Shown here one piece after another: positions 21,785 through 34,719 of a DNA stretch of 64,000 nt. The position numbers were made by a program, and so were the translations under genes. The notes below the pieces were generated by a model that worked only from the letters and a program-made list of their open reading frames with translations, was not told the DNA's origin and made no database searches. The first letter of the stretch is position 1. Each line of letters starts with the position of its first letter. Source of the stretch: Promerops cafer (lineage: Eukaryota > Chordata > Aves > Passeriformes > Nectariniidae); NCBI GenBank assembly GCA_013398275.1, contig VZSE01010762.1, positions 960,409 to 1,024,408 of the forward strand. The letters are read 5' to 3'.

Positions 21785-24700
21785 ATTGTAGTGCAGGAGT
21801 CAAATTAAACTGAAAAGTTGTCCTAACTGGGACATCTTCCCAAAACAGTACATTCTGAGTTATCCTGAAGTTATCCTTTGTAGAAGAAAAGGTGGAACCA
21901 AACCAGAAAAAATTCAATTTACAGCAGAACACAAACCAGAACTGCACCAGACAACATTTACTGTGCCCACTCTGGTTTACCAGCCATCCTCCACCCTGAC
22001 AGGAAGAGCAAGAGTGGGCAGCCAGCCATCCACCACGCGTGAATGCACACAAACACACAAACATCTGGATTATTTTCAGAGCAAGTTTTTCCTGTGTACA
22101 ACACTCCTTAATAGGTTTCCCAAAAGGTTGCACTATTCCTTATGAGGCTGGCTCTGTTTACTTGGCATTCAGGGCCATGTAGTGATTTGCTAATGTATAG
22201 ATCTGTCACAACTAATAAATCTTTACAGCGTTATGGATGACATTATTATTTTTGATCAAGATTACAGCATTGGCTGGCTGATGTGGTTGATAGCAATGCT
22301 TACAGGATATCACCTACTCCTTGAATATTAGCTCAAAAAAAACCCCAATATAATTCAGAGCATGGATCCATTTAAATATTAATGGCACAATGATACTGAT
22401 GGCAACACTATTCCTGCAGAGGCTGCAAACCATGTTCTCCACACATGCATTCACAGCATTAGGCAGCTGAAAGAGCACTTGTTGGGGGCTGGATGCTGAT
22501 TGAACTGCAGAAACATTCATGTGCAGCTGCTTGTGGGAAGAGGTCTAGGGCAGGAGGGAAACTGGTTCACATATAAGTGTGAATGTGAACACACAAATTG
22601 AGCTCCTACAGCAGAAGTGAAATAAATCCTGATTCACTTGCTGTACTATGCTGGGGTAAGGCTTAAAGAAAAAGACACTACATATAGCAAAAAAAAGTAG
22701 TGTACAGCATAAATAGCATATGTGCCAAATGAATTCTATAATAAAGCAGATGCAGCAGATTATATTTAATAATGTTTGACAATTCCCTGTGCAGCTAATG
22801 GTTTGTTAGAAATTAGTCCCTAATGTTTTAGGGACTGCTAGCATTTACAGTCATTTGCTTTGTCTTAATTTACAATGTTTGTGTGCTGTGTGCTGTTTAG
22901 CCTGCTCCTTGCAGTTTTATGATCTTCCTTGGCTTTTTGGGATTTCAAATGTTGTTTTAACTCACTAGCTACTCTAATAACACAATGTTCATGGGAAGAA
23001 TTTCTAAAATACCTTTGTAGGACTTCATTCCCTTTTTCCTCTCCATTATGCAATGAAAGCCCATTCTGCTCTGACATCCAAACTCCCGTGAGACCTACTT
23101 GTTGCCAAACATGTAACTTCTAGTCCCAGGTTTCATGGTATGAGCAAATAAATAGGGAAGGCTTTGTGCCGGGCACAAAAGGCAATTCAGATTGCACTGA
23201 GGATCCTGCACTAGCAGATTCAAGTGATATGGCAAACCCATTTTAGCCATAAGTGCCCTTTAATCCAACTGTTTAAATACTCCTCAAAAGCACACAAAAT
23301 TATTTTACATCTTTCTGAAAAAATAACTAAAATCAGGATTACATCCGTTGTTCAGGAGGATGAATTAAGCCACATAAATGAATCCGTAAGTATTACTCTC
23401 TATGTCAGACTCTCCACAGAGAACTGAACACTAAAAGTTCATTGCTTTTCTTCCAATTTTCCCAACTGTTCAAAATTAAAATAAATTATTTCTTCCTACA
23501 AACTTTAGCTTGACTAAGAAATGTTGGACAAGCATGAGAGCATGGGATCCTGATGTCTTGAAAGAGGAGGGAGGGCACAGGCTCAAAACAACAGGATAAG
23601 GCCACAGGTCCCATAATACACCTAAAATAAAACCCAAGAAATATTGTTCTTCTGTGCCAGAAATTCCAGGTTTGCTTAAAGGAGGGGAAGTATTGCCTGT
23701 TTGTAGTCACAAAAGTGAAAGCCCAGTTTCTCCTTGGGAACACTTTAACTCTGCTCAGGTCTCCTTGCAGTGGTCTGCCAGGGAAATGGGGACAGACTCT
23801 GGATGGAGGACACTGCAGAATGCCAAAGGTGCTCCAGGACAGCAGCCATGGCAGGGAGAAGCTCTGTGCCATGGGCTTGTTGAGACCAAGCCTTAGTCCC
23901 ATTCTTAATCTGGAAAACAGATTTCTCTAACCTTTACCTATATTTTTTTTTTCTCCTACTAGTTCAGCAGTGATTGTAGCTGGAGCCAACGAGCCTGAAA
24001 ATGGAAATAGGCTAAATCTCAAGGGCTCACAGCTTGCTTGCAGCCAACACAGCTGCTGCGTAGCATTGGTAAAGGAGAGAGAATCTGCTCAAGTCCTGCA
24101 GACTTCCCATGATCTCCTCAAGTCTCCTAGCAATAAGAATATTCATCATGAAGCTCAGATCATTGGTAAAATGAAGGTACCACCCTTTATTGCTGGTTAT
24201 GAATGATTGTGGCTCCTAGGAGGGGAGATAAATGAGTGTCTCAGTGGAATAGACAGATTTGAGTTGACTAACTATAGTGTATAACAATAACTCATTCTTC
24301 AGTGAAATGGAAAGAAGGTCAGACACTGGCGTGAATTAGTTCAATCCTGACTAAAACAACTATGTACAATGTTAAATACCTGCAAAAAAACAGGGAAAAC
24401 ATCAGATTTTGGATTTGGAATTTTTTTTAAATTTTGGATTTTGCAGAGTTCACTATAAAAATACAAAACTTGTTTCATGTTTCAGAAAAAAAAAATAGGA
24501 AAAGTGCATCTAGGTGCACAACCTCCTCCCTTTTCTGTAGGAAGGAGACCATTGCAATTTGTCAGGATGTGGCTGAGTTCAAAGTATTTGAGTGTGAAAG
24601 GTAGATGATCTTGATGTATAGAGTGAAGTTTCACAGGGGACACATTCCCAGGATATAAGTCAGACCAGCTGCCATCTCAAGCACAGTTTTGATCCACCTG

Positions 24701-25426
24701 CATATACATTTGAAAGGAGCCATGAAATTCATTCACATATTGGGCTGCTTCAAGGAAATGTATTTAAACGTGGTAACAGAGTGAAAGGTAGAAAGATCTG
24801 TCATCTGGAAATGTGCTTATATCACGAAAGTTGTCAGCTCAAAATGGCAAAATCTAGAAGGGGATAAAAAGTGCAGAAGAGATAAAGATGCCAGTCTCTC
24901 CCTCTGAGCAGTTGATGGCTGAGGGGAAAGTCCCGATTGATTCTACTCCATGGCCTTTTCCTTTCCTCTGAGAACTGGCATGGTGTAATTAAGCACCAGT
25001 AACTCCGAAGACCTTGACTGTTTAAGTGACATATTTTCTATAATTACTTACTTCTTTAGTGCTACCTGGACTGCAGCTCTGAGTCAGACCTTATTCAGCA
25101 ATTCTCCTCCATCAACTTTTTGTACAGAAGCCACCACAGTCCAGCTCTTTGACATGTTTGGGGTGTAATGCATTTAATGAACAGTAGAAAAGGAAATTGT
25201 CACTGTCTCAAAACCCCTTCAAGGTACTGCTTTTTCAAAGTCCAGATCTCTGGGGAGCACCCGTTTCTCTCAATCTCTTCCTAACTATAACCCTAATTTG
25301 AAGCACTAAACATTTATTCCAGTAAACCACCCCGTGAAAAGATGACAGGAAAATTCAATCCCTGCCAATGTCACTGGGGCAACACAATTATCAAGGCTGT
25401 ACCTCGACTTACACAAAGAAAGCTCA
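21785..25426. other. Unique stretch; one acceptor-led open frame
   Basis: A strong polypyrimidine acceptor (TTTTTTTTTTTCTCCTACTAG) ends at 23962. It leads into 81 open codons ending TGA at 24204-24206, with a weak donor (ATTG|GTAAAG) at about 24067. Another short frame at 23300-23385 meets a strong donor (GTAAGTATT). Neither reads as a known protein. No repeats are seen. Confidence 0.35.
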
Positions 25427-25448
25427 GCTGAGCTTTCTGAAGGATACC
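25427..25448. repeat. 22-bp perfect palindrome
   Basis: AGAAAGCTCAGCTGAGCTTTCT reads identically on both strands; its centre is the GCTCAGCTGAGC core. Confidence 0.9.
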
Positions 25449-27710
25449 ACAGGTGTTTAGTTTTCAATTCCCAGGGTCTATCACACCATCTTGATGCTCA
25501 AAGACCTTAATTTATCTTGCTGTCATATCCACCCATCACCTACGAGGCGCTTTTTGAATGAGGTTCATCCTGCCTGCTAGTATAACACAGTCATCATCTG
25601 TCCTGTCATCTGAAAAATATAAATGTTTCATGCTCCACTAATAAATCTGCTACAATATTTGCTGCTGCTTGTGCAATCCAGGGCCCTGTTTCATGGAATA
25701 TTTATAAATCACTTGCCTGATGATAATGTTCATTGCTAATTGCGAGCATCTTCCTGCCTCCCGCCCCAGTATGCAGGGCAAGAGATGTGCTCCAGGTGGA
25801 TCTGAGTTGTCTCTCTTCCCACTGCATTTCCCACCACAGCAATGTGGAAGAGGAGGAACTTACCATGTGCAGATAAAAGCAACTTCAAAATCTTTTTGCC
25901 TGATTTCACATTTAATGAGAGAAACTGCAGGAGGAAGATTGCAGAAGAAAACTGTGTGCGATTATTAACACAAAAAGTTACACTTTTTCATCCCCACACT
26001 TTCTTCCACCTGGGTGCTGCCTTTTAATGGTCCTAAAAAGCCAATTGCACCACCTTACATATTTTCCTTTGTCCTGTGTATTTCTTTTCTCTGTCCAAAA
26101 CTCATGGTTTGATGGTTGGCAGGAAAAAACAGGTCATGGGAAGTCACTGCTTGCCAAAGAGAGCTTTGGTTCAAGTAAGTCATCTGAAAGTTGGAAAGTT
26201 ATAATACCAGAAAAGCTGGGACAGTGAAGGGACAGAATTATGGTCACCTATTTCATTTTTCGTTTTGGCCAGAACTGGAGAAATGCCCTCTGCTCTTGGA
26301 TTATGTGGGGTGAAGAGGAGGAGTTCCCTTTCTTTTTGGAGGTGGAGAGAAGGGCATGAGGAAACAGGAGAGTACATGGACACACATCATCCATATTTCC
26401 ATGGCATCCACACATTTCAGCCAGTACAGAGTTCCTTGGCCTAATACTGTAACTTAAAACCTTTGATTTCTTTCCAAATTCCTTAGACCCACAATGAGCA
26501 AGACAGGCCAGGAAAAGGGAGTTTTCTCCCAGGATTACAAAAGGGATATTAGGACCCTAAGCAGTCAACTTCTCGTGCTCATTATTGCCTAGTATTGCAT
26601 GAAATAAAAACTTAGGCTGAGCAATGGCCTGAGCTCAAGCCAAACAAGGGCTGTGAGCAGCTGCCCATGGATGGACAAATCAGAAAACATGCCCCAAGAT
26701 CTCTGGAGAAGTCTCTGCTTGTGCAAGCAGGTAGTACCTGGTATCCTCACTCGTGCTTCCAAACTACACCTCTTGTTTTCAAGAGAAATTGTCAGACCCC
26801 AATATCTTAAACATCCTCCACACTGGCTAAAATCTGTCTAAAATCTAGTTAAAATTGGGTAGCAAAGCCCATCAGGGAGGCAGGCACACACAATATGATA
26901 CTCATTTCCCAGAGAAAACCAGATCAAAAAAGAGCCTGCAACCCTCAGTTCCTCCTTCCTTTTGACCAAATCGATGCATCCCTCGGTAGAGCTGGGTATT
27001 GATCTATTTTATGCAAACAATGGAGTTTGAAGCTTTAGATTTATGCTTCTTGCCCAAAGACAAGCTCATGTCTGAAAGAGCACGAGTTTGTGCACTGGCT
27101 AATGGCTCTTGCTCAATCACTAATCATCCCAGTTCTTAAAGATTTTTAAGTCAACTATTGACCTATATTATTCTGCCTTGAAATACATGTTATAAGCTGA
27201 ACAACAAATTAGGGCAAAAAAGCCTAATCAAGGCTGCTCTCAAACGTCCAAATCTTCCCATTAAGAGCTGCTTCTATTTCCTATTATATATTGTTTCAGG
27301 TAAAGAATGTTTATGAGGTATTAGGCTTTTTATCGGTTTCTCCTCCATTTTAATTTTCATTGTTGCACATTTGAGTGATAAAAGATCATGAACCCTTTTT
27401 CCCAAGTTATTTATTAACACTCATTATAAAGGGGAATTGAGGGGAAATGATGTGAAACTAAATGGCCCAGATTTTTTCTTCCAGCAGGACCTGAACTGGA
27501 ATCTATTTTTCACTACTGACAGGCAGTACACAGCCAACACTCACACAGACATCAGGAAAATTCAGGCCCAAAAGTGACAAAAGACTACTGAATCCATCAT
27601 TATTTTTCCACTTCACCTAGCTAACTCAAAAATCACTGGCTGCTCACTTAAAAGTCAACACAGCTGCAAAATGATGCAAATACCATTAGAGACAAGATGA
27701 CATTTCTTCC
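25449..27710. other. Unique stretch, nothing coding recognised
   Basis: The segment 27180-27480 is A/T-rich and non-repetitive, with several TTAAT-type motifs, as seen in conserved non-coding elements. This cannot be tested from one genome. Confidence 0.4.

Positions 27711-27740
<30 letters not shown>
27711..27740 (+). repeat. (ATTT)n microsatellite
   Basis: About seven copies of ATTT over 30 bp. Confidence 0.95.
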
Positions 27741-27741
<1 letters not shown>

Positions 27742-29385
27742 AAGAGAAAGTTTGGCACACTGCAAAATCAGGCTACAGGTGCAATGAGCTGATGCTGCAT
27801 CTCACGGGCTCTGGGATGGGGAGACACTGGCAATGTAGAGTCACTGCACTGTTAGGAGATGGTTAAATTGAGAAAAATGTATCTACAAATACTTCATACC
27901 GAGGTGTTATTAATTCTTTTTACTGGAAGTGTTCTCTGATAACTCTGAGCCTTTGTTTTGCTCTTAGGAAATTTTTATAACTCTATAGTACAGGGATGTG
28001 TGTTTGGATCTCTTAAAGTATTAATTAGCTGTATTGTGGCTGTTCTAAAAAGCATTTAGTGAAATAGATAATATATCCACATCTCAGAAAACCATAGACA
28101 TGCTCAGAGTTCACTTGTCTATGTTACAGGACCTTTTGTTTAAATATCCATACATCCATATATTTCCAGTGTTTATTTTGTAGTTGCATTTACACCAGCT
28201 TTTGCTGCTGTGAACATGGAGATCCATACTTCCTAGGACTAGCTCTGTGATTCATGGAAATACACCTCTATGTGCTAAACTGGTTCTCACTTTTATTGTA
28301 ACTAGAATCAAGCCTGGAATGGCTGAAAATGTTGTCATGAAGCGGAATTGTCTAATTTCACAAGCTGCATTTGATATGCCATTACCAGAAAATTGCTCAA
28401 ACTTTTAAAAACAAGAAAACCTTCTGGCTTCTCATTTTTCTATCTTGCTAAATGCCCTAACTCAACCCAGAAAAATCATGCTTTCAAAGAAGCTTTATTC
28501 TGAAGCTGTTCAAGTTGTTTGAAACAGCTTCAATTAGGAAGCAGTAGCATTCCTGAACATATATTTCTTGAAACAAAAGAAAGGGGCATGAAGATTATGG
28601 AATTTGGCAAAAGTGCTGAAAGAGTCTCTAAGCTTCTTCTGCAGGAATTATTCTGTGTCTGGCAAATTTCTCTGACTTTGCTGTCTTACACTCCTACTTC
28701 CCTTTGAGTTGTAATGAATTTCTTATAATTCCCATTCAGTGCTCTGTCTGCTACCTCTGACTGGAATACAGGAATTGAAGGTCTCAAAACAGTTGTTCCT
28801 GGCTATTAGTGGGTTGCATTTTTCAGGAAGTCAGCCAAAGGCAGAATGAATTTTTCCCTACCTACTCCCTGTTATGAGCTCCCCCAACAAAGGTAAGGGT
28901 AATCCAGGTTCCTGTTTATATCCCTTGGGGTGGATTAGAGTGAAGTGACTCTGAATGATCAGTATTTGCAAATATATATATATGTAGGGTTTATTTTAGA
29001 CCAATTTGGTTGCAATGGAAAGCAGGTATGCAGCCATTTTGGTTATTATTATCTACAGTAATATAGCAATACAAAAGCATCAAAATAACACTTCGGAAAA
29101 TGTATAAGGAAAAGAAAGAGAAGGGAAGAAAGGATAAGGTTAGAAAAGACCTCACCACCTGTGAGATGAGACTTGGTAGCTGCAATTCCAATGTCTGTTG
29201 GTCAAAGTGGTGATCACAGTCTTGTCAACCTGGTGGAGAAAGCCTACAAAACACCAAACTTCCATGGGGTTTATATTAGGCCTAGGCTGGGTGGCAGAGA
29301 ATTGGGAGTGCAGAGATTTACAGGGAACCCACTGTACAATTTCTCTAGTAATAATCAGTCTTTCGTGTTAATGATGGAAAATAAT
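27741..29385. other. Unique A+T-rich stretch
   Basis: A short TATATA run lies near 28973-28983. Open frames do not exceed 66 codons, apart from one of 84 codons that enters the G run at 29386. Nothing is recognised. Confidence 0.5.
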
Positions 29386-29403
29386 GGGGGGGGGGGGGGG
29401 GGG
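29386..29403 (+). repeat. Run of 18 Gs (potential G-quadruplex)
   Basis: Uninterrupted poly-G, long enough to fold as an intramolecular G-quadruplex on the plus strand. Such runs are also prone to sequencing-length error. Confidence 0.95.
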
Positions 29404-31437
29404 AAGCAAATGGATAAAGCCTCATGAAACAGATGAAGTGTATGCATTGTGTTTTGAATTTATTCCACAGTACTCCCCACACACAGATTCCAACTGAGAG
29501 ATGTCTGACCACCCTTGCAAACATTGAGCTGCTAGTACGTGCCATGCTGTATAGAAAATGGAGTGTTAAGGCTTTAACTGCTGGCACCAACCACCCTCAG
29601 CTTCTTGAAATGTCCATACAGCACAGAACTGCCGCTGGCTTCAAAAGCATCCTTTCTGATTTTCCAAGGCCAGTGCCAGGTCACATTCCCACTGTCTGAG
29701 CAGCTGCACTGCATGTCAGTCTCACACATGAAACAGCAAAATCAAGCAGTCAGATGTCACATCTTGGCACTACAAAACCCTTCATCACTATCAGCACATG
29801 CAAATATGGGGACTTGAAAGGAGTGACAAGCCTGAAGCCTTTTTCTAAAAATCAAGATTATTCATTGGAAGACCCCTCCCCCCCCAGCAAATTGCACCTT
29901 ACTCAATATATTGACCTTGGACGGACAGATGAATCTCTTAGTGCTCTGAAGCTTCATTTACATTTCAGTAGGCATTAAACAATTAAGCCATTTTGGGATA
30001 CAACTCTGCACATTATTTATGTGTCTCTCAGTGTTCTTCCATAGCAAAATTCTAGGACTTCAAGAAAATAAATAAGATCCATGAGACAAGAAAAATCCAT
30101 ATCATGTTTATAAAATTCACTCTACAGTACAGTGAATACTTTTGGTTCAACCTTAGCATAGTAGGGTTTTTGAATGCTGTGGAAAAGAGGCAGAGTGAAT
30201 AAAATATATTTTCAGACTTCATGAGGGAAATGATTGCAATAAAGTAAGCGTTTTGTAGGTGCTATTCTATAATCCTACACTGGTAATTTCAACTCACTAA
30301 AAAAGCTTATTTTCTAGCATCTTATATGATTGCAGGGAAACAAGTGATCCAGATCCACAGAAATGCAGCTTCAGAACTAGCCAAGGCTAGTTGGGACACG
30401 TTGGGACAATGTTTGGGAATGTGCAGGCAGAAGGCAGAAGCTTGGCCAGAAGAGTAGAGGATACACAGTGCCTGGGGACTTGATGCTAAACCTGTCATAT
30501 GCATAGTCTCAAACACAAAACATATTTTCATATTTCCTCAACTGAGATGATACAAAGTACTGCTTTCACTTGATGTTCAGGGGTCAGTTCAGGCACAGTC
30601 ATAAAAGAAATGGTCCCTAGAATGCACTGCTTGTATCAGCAATCCTCTTTGGCATTAGGAAAGCAGCCTTGGAGATGATGTGTTGCCTGACTTTAGTCCA
30701 ATAACTCTATTGAATTTGTTGTTTGACCTTTTCTTTCCTTTGGATGGCATCATCTATGGAGTAGTATATCATCATCATCATCCTCACTGAAATGATGCAT
30801 TTCACTAATAGATCATTAGAAAGAAAGCTCACTCTGAAGATATACGGGTACAATAGATCACGACGGAAAAGGGCTTACTGTTGATGTACTACCCAAAAGA
30901 TGGCAGAGTCCAACAAGGAGGAGGTCCAAGAGGAAGAATGTTTAATTGAGAAAGGATGACTGCACCACAATAAAAAGCCTTTGATACTTCCTTACTTGCT
31001 TTAATGAAATCAGTTACGCTTCTTGCCTCTCTCAGCATGAAAGAACCAAAAAATTAATCTCTTTTTTTCCATCCTGTTGCACATTCTGGTCCTTGCACAT
31101 TAATGCATGGGGACCTGTGGCTCTTCATCAGTTCAGAGCTGTCTTACAGGCTCAGCCACATCGAGCAGCAAGCAGGATGGCACTGCCAGGGCAGGGAGCA
31201 GTGCACAGCACAAGACGTTAATGGGAAGGATAAGAAAACCCAGTGGGTCAACAAAGATGCCTAAAATGAATTGCACTACAGGAGAGCTACATGTGAACCC
31301 CTGCAGTGCAATTAATGCTGTGACCACATAGGTTCCTGCCATGACCAATTGCCAAATCCCTGCTTTCTCTGAGGCTCCAGGTATGCATGTCCTGGCTCTT
31401 GGTCACCTGAAGATTTTGTCACATTGGAGGGTCAGAA
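29404..31437. other. Unique stretch, nothing recognised
   Basis: AATAAA lies at 30970-30975 and an ATC trinucleotide run at 30769-30783. Open frames up to 91 codons lack features. Confidence 0.45.
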
Positions 31438-32112
31438 GTGTTAAGAACCCTTCCAAGTGAGGAGTTATTTGACTTTGTCTGTATGCATTGCTTTTTTGCT
31501 CATCTCGTTCTCAATATGTCCCCAAAACCTAGCTTAAACTTGACTAAGGTCTGTATTTTTGTCACAATTTCCCAAAAAAAATTTCTAACATGTTGTTGCC
31601 TTGCATGTTTCCAGACAACCACTTACATGTGGAAAGCTGTATCCAAAAGACATACCCTCAAATTTTCCCTGCCAAACCACTCTCTCTCATGTGGAACCCA
31701 TCTGCCTTTCAGCATTACACATGGGTTTGGAAGCAGGAGGGCTTTGGTGCCCATCCTAAAAGCTTTCACACTGGATGTGAGAGTCTCCCTGCTGCCATCA
31801 GCTCTTTGCCTGATTAATTATCTCCTCCATGCTGGAGAGGGGCACCTGCAGTGCTGCGTGGGGACAGTGCTCAGACTGTGCCACTCCTCCAGCCCCTCTG
31901 CTGCCATCAGGAATTTCGCTCCCTATCGTCAACAAGCATATCAGAAAAGTAAAACACAATTAATTGTGGTGCCAAATAGGAGCTTAATGCTTAATTGCAC
32001 AACTTACAATGAGGTCACAATTACTGGGCGATCAGAGAAGCTTTCACAGATGTATTATATAATCCATGAGCTTAATTCCTCCAGAGGTAGTCAGAAAATT
32101 ACTGTTCATTAA
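31438..32112 (+). CDS. Longest open frame, 224 codons, probably not a gene
   Basis: This frame is uninterrupted for 675 bp but has no ATG at its start (it opens with GTG; the first internal ATG encodes the M of LNMSPKP). The peptide is rich in Cys, Leu and Ser and shows no domain, repeat or signal peptide that I know. In A+T-rich DNA of this length a frame this long is uncommon but not impossible. Its 3' third contains the palindrome ACAATTAATTGT (31956-31967) and other homeodomain-type TAATT motifs, which look more like regulatory DNA than coding sequence. Exon status would need splice sites that I cannot assign. Confidence 0.12.
   Translation: MLRTLPSEELFDFVCMHCFFAHLVLNMSPKPSLNLTKVCIFVTISQKKFLTCCCLACFQTTTYMWKAVSKRHTLKFSLPNHSLSCGTHLPFSITHGFGSRRALVPILKAFTLDVRVSLLPSALCLINYLLHAGEGHLQCCVGTVLRLCHSSSPSAAIRNFAPYRQQAYQKSKTQLIVVPNRSLMLNCTTYNEVTITGRSEKLSQMYYIIHELNSSRGSQKITVH
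31940..32100. promoter_or_regulatory. Candidate regulatory A/T-core cluster
   Basis: A perfect 12-bp palindrome ACAATTAATTGT (31956-31967) is followed by TTAATGCTTAATTGC and further TAATCC and TTAATTCC motifs. This resembles a homeodomain-binding enhancer cluster. The evidence is motif density only. Confidence 0.2.
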
Positions 32113-33141
32113 CAAAGTGGTTCCATTATCCGAAAACATATTTAAATCATCATTTTCTCCATTCCAGAAATAATACCATTTCTTCTTCAAAGGATAAATA
32201 TACTTTAAAGAAAAGCTTCAGCTGGAAACTACTGTCCCTAATAAATCTAATGTCAGATGTTTAATGTGTCAATTTTTTTTCCCCACAAATAAAAAAGACA
32301 AGAAAAAAAATATTTTGAGTCCCATCAGTTTATATCTCATGAAGTATAAAGGCAAGCTGTAGAGATTTGCACTGTCGTTCCATTCATGGTCACAAGGAAA
32401 TTCTGCAGCTTTTTCTGGGGCATGTCCCCAGAAACCTAGGCAGTGACTTAGGTAAGGGGCCAGGTTCAAGCACAAAGGGTCAAATGTATTTTTCTGTGAC
32501 TCCAAACCTTTTAAAAATGATTTACTGCCTCACTCTATGGGACATGAAAGGATAATGCTCTTTTCAACACTCAAACTAATGACATACTGGAACTGACATT
32601 TTTTTACATACATTTATGCATCTTGATGCAGCTGTCTCCCCAAGCTGACAAAACTCCCGTGGAAACAAATGGGATTTTTACCTGAAAGTGACTGCAGGAT
32701 TGGCCCCTCTTTTACCATTGTTAAAATATATCAACTCTCTGAAAATCCAGAATTACTTCACAGAAATAGTGAAGACATCCAACTATTTCACCAATTTTAA
32801 GAAGTACTAAATCATGGAAATGATTTCAGAGTACATCTTTAGTTATCCTTAATGCTTTCTCGTATCTCTCTCTGACTGAAATAATATAAAATTCCATTGA
32901 AGAGTAATAATTGTCATATTTGATGTACATTTTTATTAACAGCACTATAAAAATTCAATTATGTAGCAAAGGGTGACAAAAAAATTTCCTTTAAATTATG
33001 CAGTAAACAAAGCACTCAGAAAAAAAGAATCATTCACTCATGTCACATGTTAAAAATCTCTGCTCCATTGGCTGAGGAATTTAAACTAAATTCTCTTTGT
33101 GTCTGGAAGCAGATTTTCCCTTTCTTCTCCCCCTGCTCCCA
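32113..33141. other. Unique A+T-rich stretch
   Basis: Short homopolymers only. No open frame above 78 codons and no repeat family. Confidence 0.5.
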
Positions 33142-33210
33142 TTGGGGATTGGAACTAGATGATCTTTAAGGTCCCTTCCAACTTAAGCCTTTCTATGATT
33201 CTATGATTAT
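33142..33210 (+). mobile_element. Short CR1 LINE 3' terminus
   Basis: Only the last ~69 bp of CR1 is present: GGATTGGAACTAGATGATC, TTTAAGGTCCCTTCCAACTT and the terminal TTCTATGATTCTATGATT. This is an extreme 5' truncation. Confidence 0.9.
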
Positions 33211-33541
33211 CCAAATGCTTTCCTGGGGAAGGTTTATTTAGCCAACAATCTGTGCCTTCCAGACGTGGCGTTTCCTCTGTCCACTCTGAAAATTCCCATA
33301 GCTGACATTCACCACGGAGGGACAACCTAGCTGTACAGATGGATTAATAACAAAATCAAGATGCAATAGCTCCCACAAACTGTTTCTCCACTGATAAATT
33401 TAGTAGAAACCACTGGCCAAAGATAGTCTGCTAGCTGGTAGTTCTCAGTAATGTCATTACTTGGGGGGATACTGAAATATTCCTCTGGACTGTATTTAAG
33501 TGCTTCTGCCTCTGGCATACAGATATGTGAAACCATTTTAC

Positions 33542-33725
33542 CTTGCACAACAGGAGATGATCTAGCATAAAATGACCGATTTTTATGCTTATCATGCAGA
33601 ACTAGATTGCTGCTATCTTCATTTGGATGCACAGCAGAGCAGTAAGCAGTCTCCTTCCTTGTTTTGTCAAACAAGGGCTCCACCACACAGAGAAAGAGGG
33701 TGCTGATCTGAATTCCTCCATGTCC
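33542..33725 (-). CDS. Exon-like unit, 184 nt, unidentified protein
   Basis: On the minus strand a good acceptor (TTTATTTATTTGCTTACAG) precedes 33725, and a donor (GTGCAAG|GTAAAA) follows 33542. The enclosed 184 nt are open in one frame only, starting on a codon boundary and ending with one extra base. The 61 residues begin GHGGIQISTLFLCVVEPLFD, pass through KTRKETAYCSAVHPNEDSSN and end SFYARSSPVVQ; the other two frames have stops. The same frame stays open beyond the donor to a TAG at 33329-33327, so the donor may be wrong and the exon longer or terminal. I do not recognise the protein. No partner exon can be linked. Confidence 0.38.
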
Positions 33726-34544
33726 CTGTAAGCAAATAAATAAACGTAAAGGGAAAGGTAGAGATAAACCTAGGTTTTGCAATCAAGTGGGAAGAGGAAA
33801 TCTGCTATTCTGTCATTATGTAGGCAGTTTTTTTTTTAATTTGATTTTAGTTTTTCACTTTCTCACAATGAAAGAAGCAGCAGTGGGATGGGTGAGCTGG
33901 AGCCTGTGGTCACTGCTGGCCCTGTCCCATGGCCAGGCAGTAGCACCCTCCTTCTCCTTCCAAAGGAGATGACTGCTTGGGAAACTCAGTCCTGATTGAT
34001 GACCAGTGTGCTTTAGACATGGGTGTAAAACAGTCAGCTTTTCACTTCATGTATCTTTATCTAACAAATAAACAGAACTGGTTTCTGCAGGTTTCACCTC
34101 AGCCCTTGGGTTTTGAGGGAGGGATGTTATTGCTCCAGCAGCCCCAACAGCAATGACAGGAGCATCAGTCTTCAATCTGCAGCTGATTTTGTCCCTCTCA
34201 CTGTCTTTGCTGGTGACATCTGGTACCACTGTCCCCAGCACACCTCTGCTCATTCCTGTGACAGGCTGCACCCAGGCAATGGCTTGGTACACTCCACAAG
34301 CACCCCTAAAAACCACTTTAAGGTAGAGCTACAGTTTTATTTTTCTCAAAGTCTTGTCTGTGTACTCCAGCCAAGAACCCCGAAGGGATTGGCACAGGAT
34401 TGACCCTTAAGCTAGCAGCAGAATCTAGTCTCATAAAGTCACTTTCCATCAACCTCTGTATACATATGCAGAAACTCACAGACGACACGGGCTGCCAGCA
34501 GTTTCCCACTGCTCCATGCCTGCCTTTCAGCCCTGCCCAACTTT
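33726..34544. other. Unique stretch upstream of the CpG-rich patch
   Basis: A T-rich run lies at about 33830-33858. Open frames of up to 96 codons overlap on both strands at 34047-34403 with no protein-like features. Confidence 0.4.
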
Positions 34545-34674
34545 GGATTCATCACCCGGCATGCCCGTCCCGCACCTTCGGCGGCCGCGCCTCCCTGGGC
34601 TGAGCGCCGGCTGCAGGCAGAGGTGTTCGCCCACACGCGGCTCCATCTGCGGGCCCCGAGCGCGCTGCACGGAA
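34545..34674. promoter_or_regulatory. Small CpG-rich patch, possible promoter
   Basis: This ~130-bp segment is the most CpG-dense unique DNA in the window (TTCGGCGGCCGCGCC, GAGCGCCGGC, CACACGCGG, CCCGAGCGCGC) and includes a NotI site. Surrounding DNA is A+T-rich and CpG-poor. No TATA box is evident. Such isolated CpG clusters in vertebrate DNA are often unmethylated promoters. There is no linked transcript to confirm this. Confidence 0.35.
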
Positions 34675-34719
34675 ATAATTAACACACATAACAAGGAAAG
34701 GGAAGGGAGAATAAATTAT

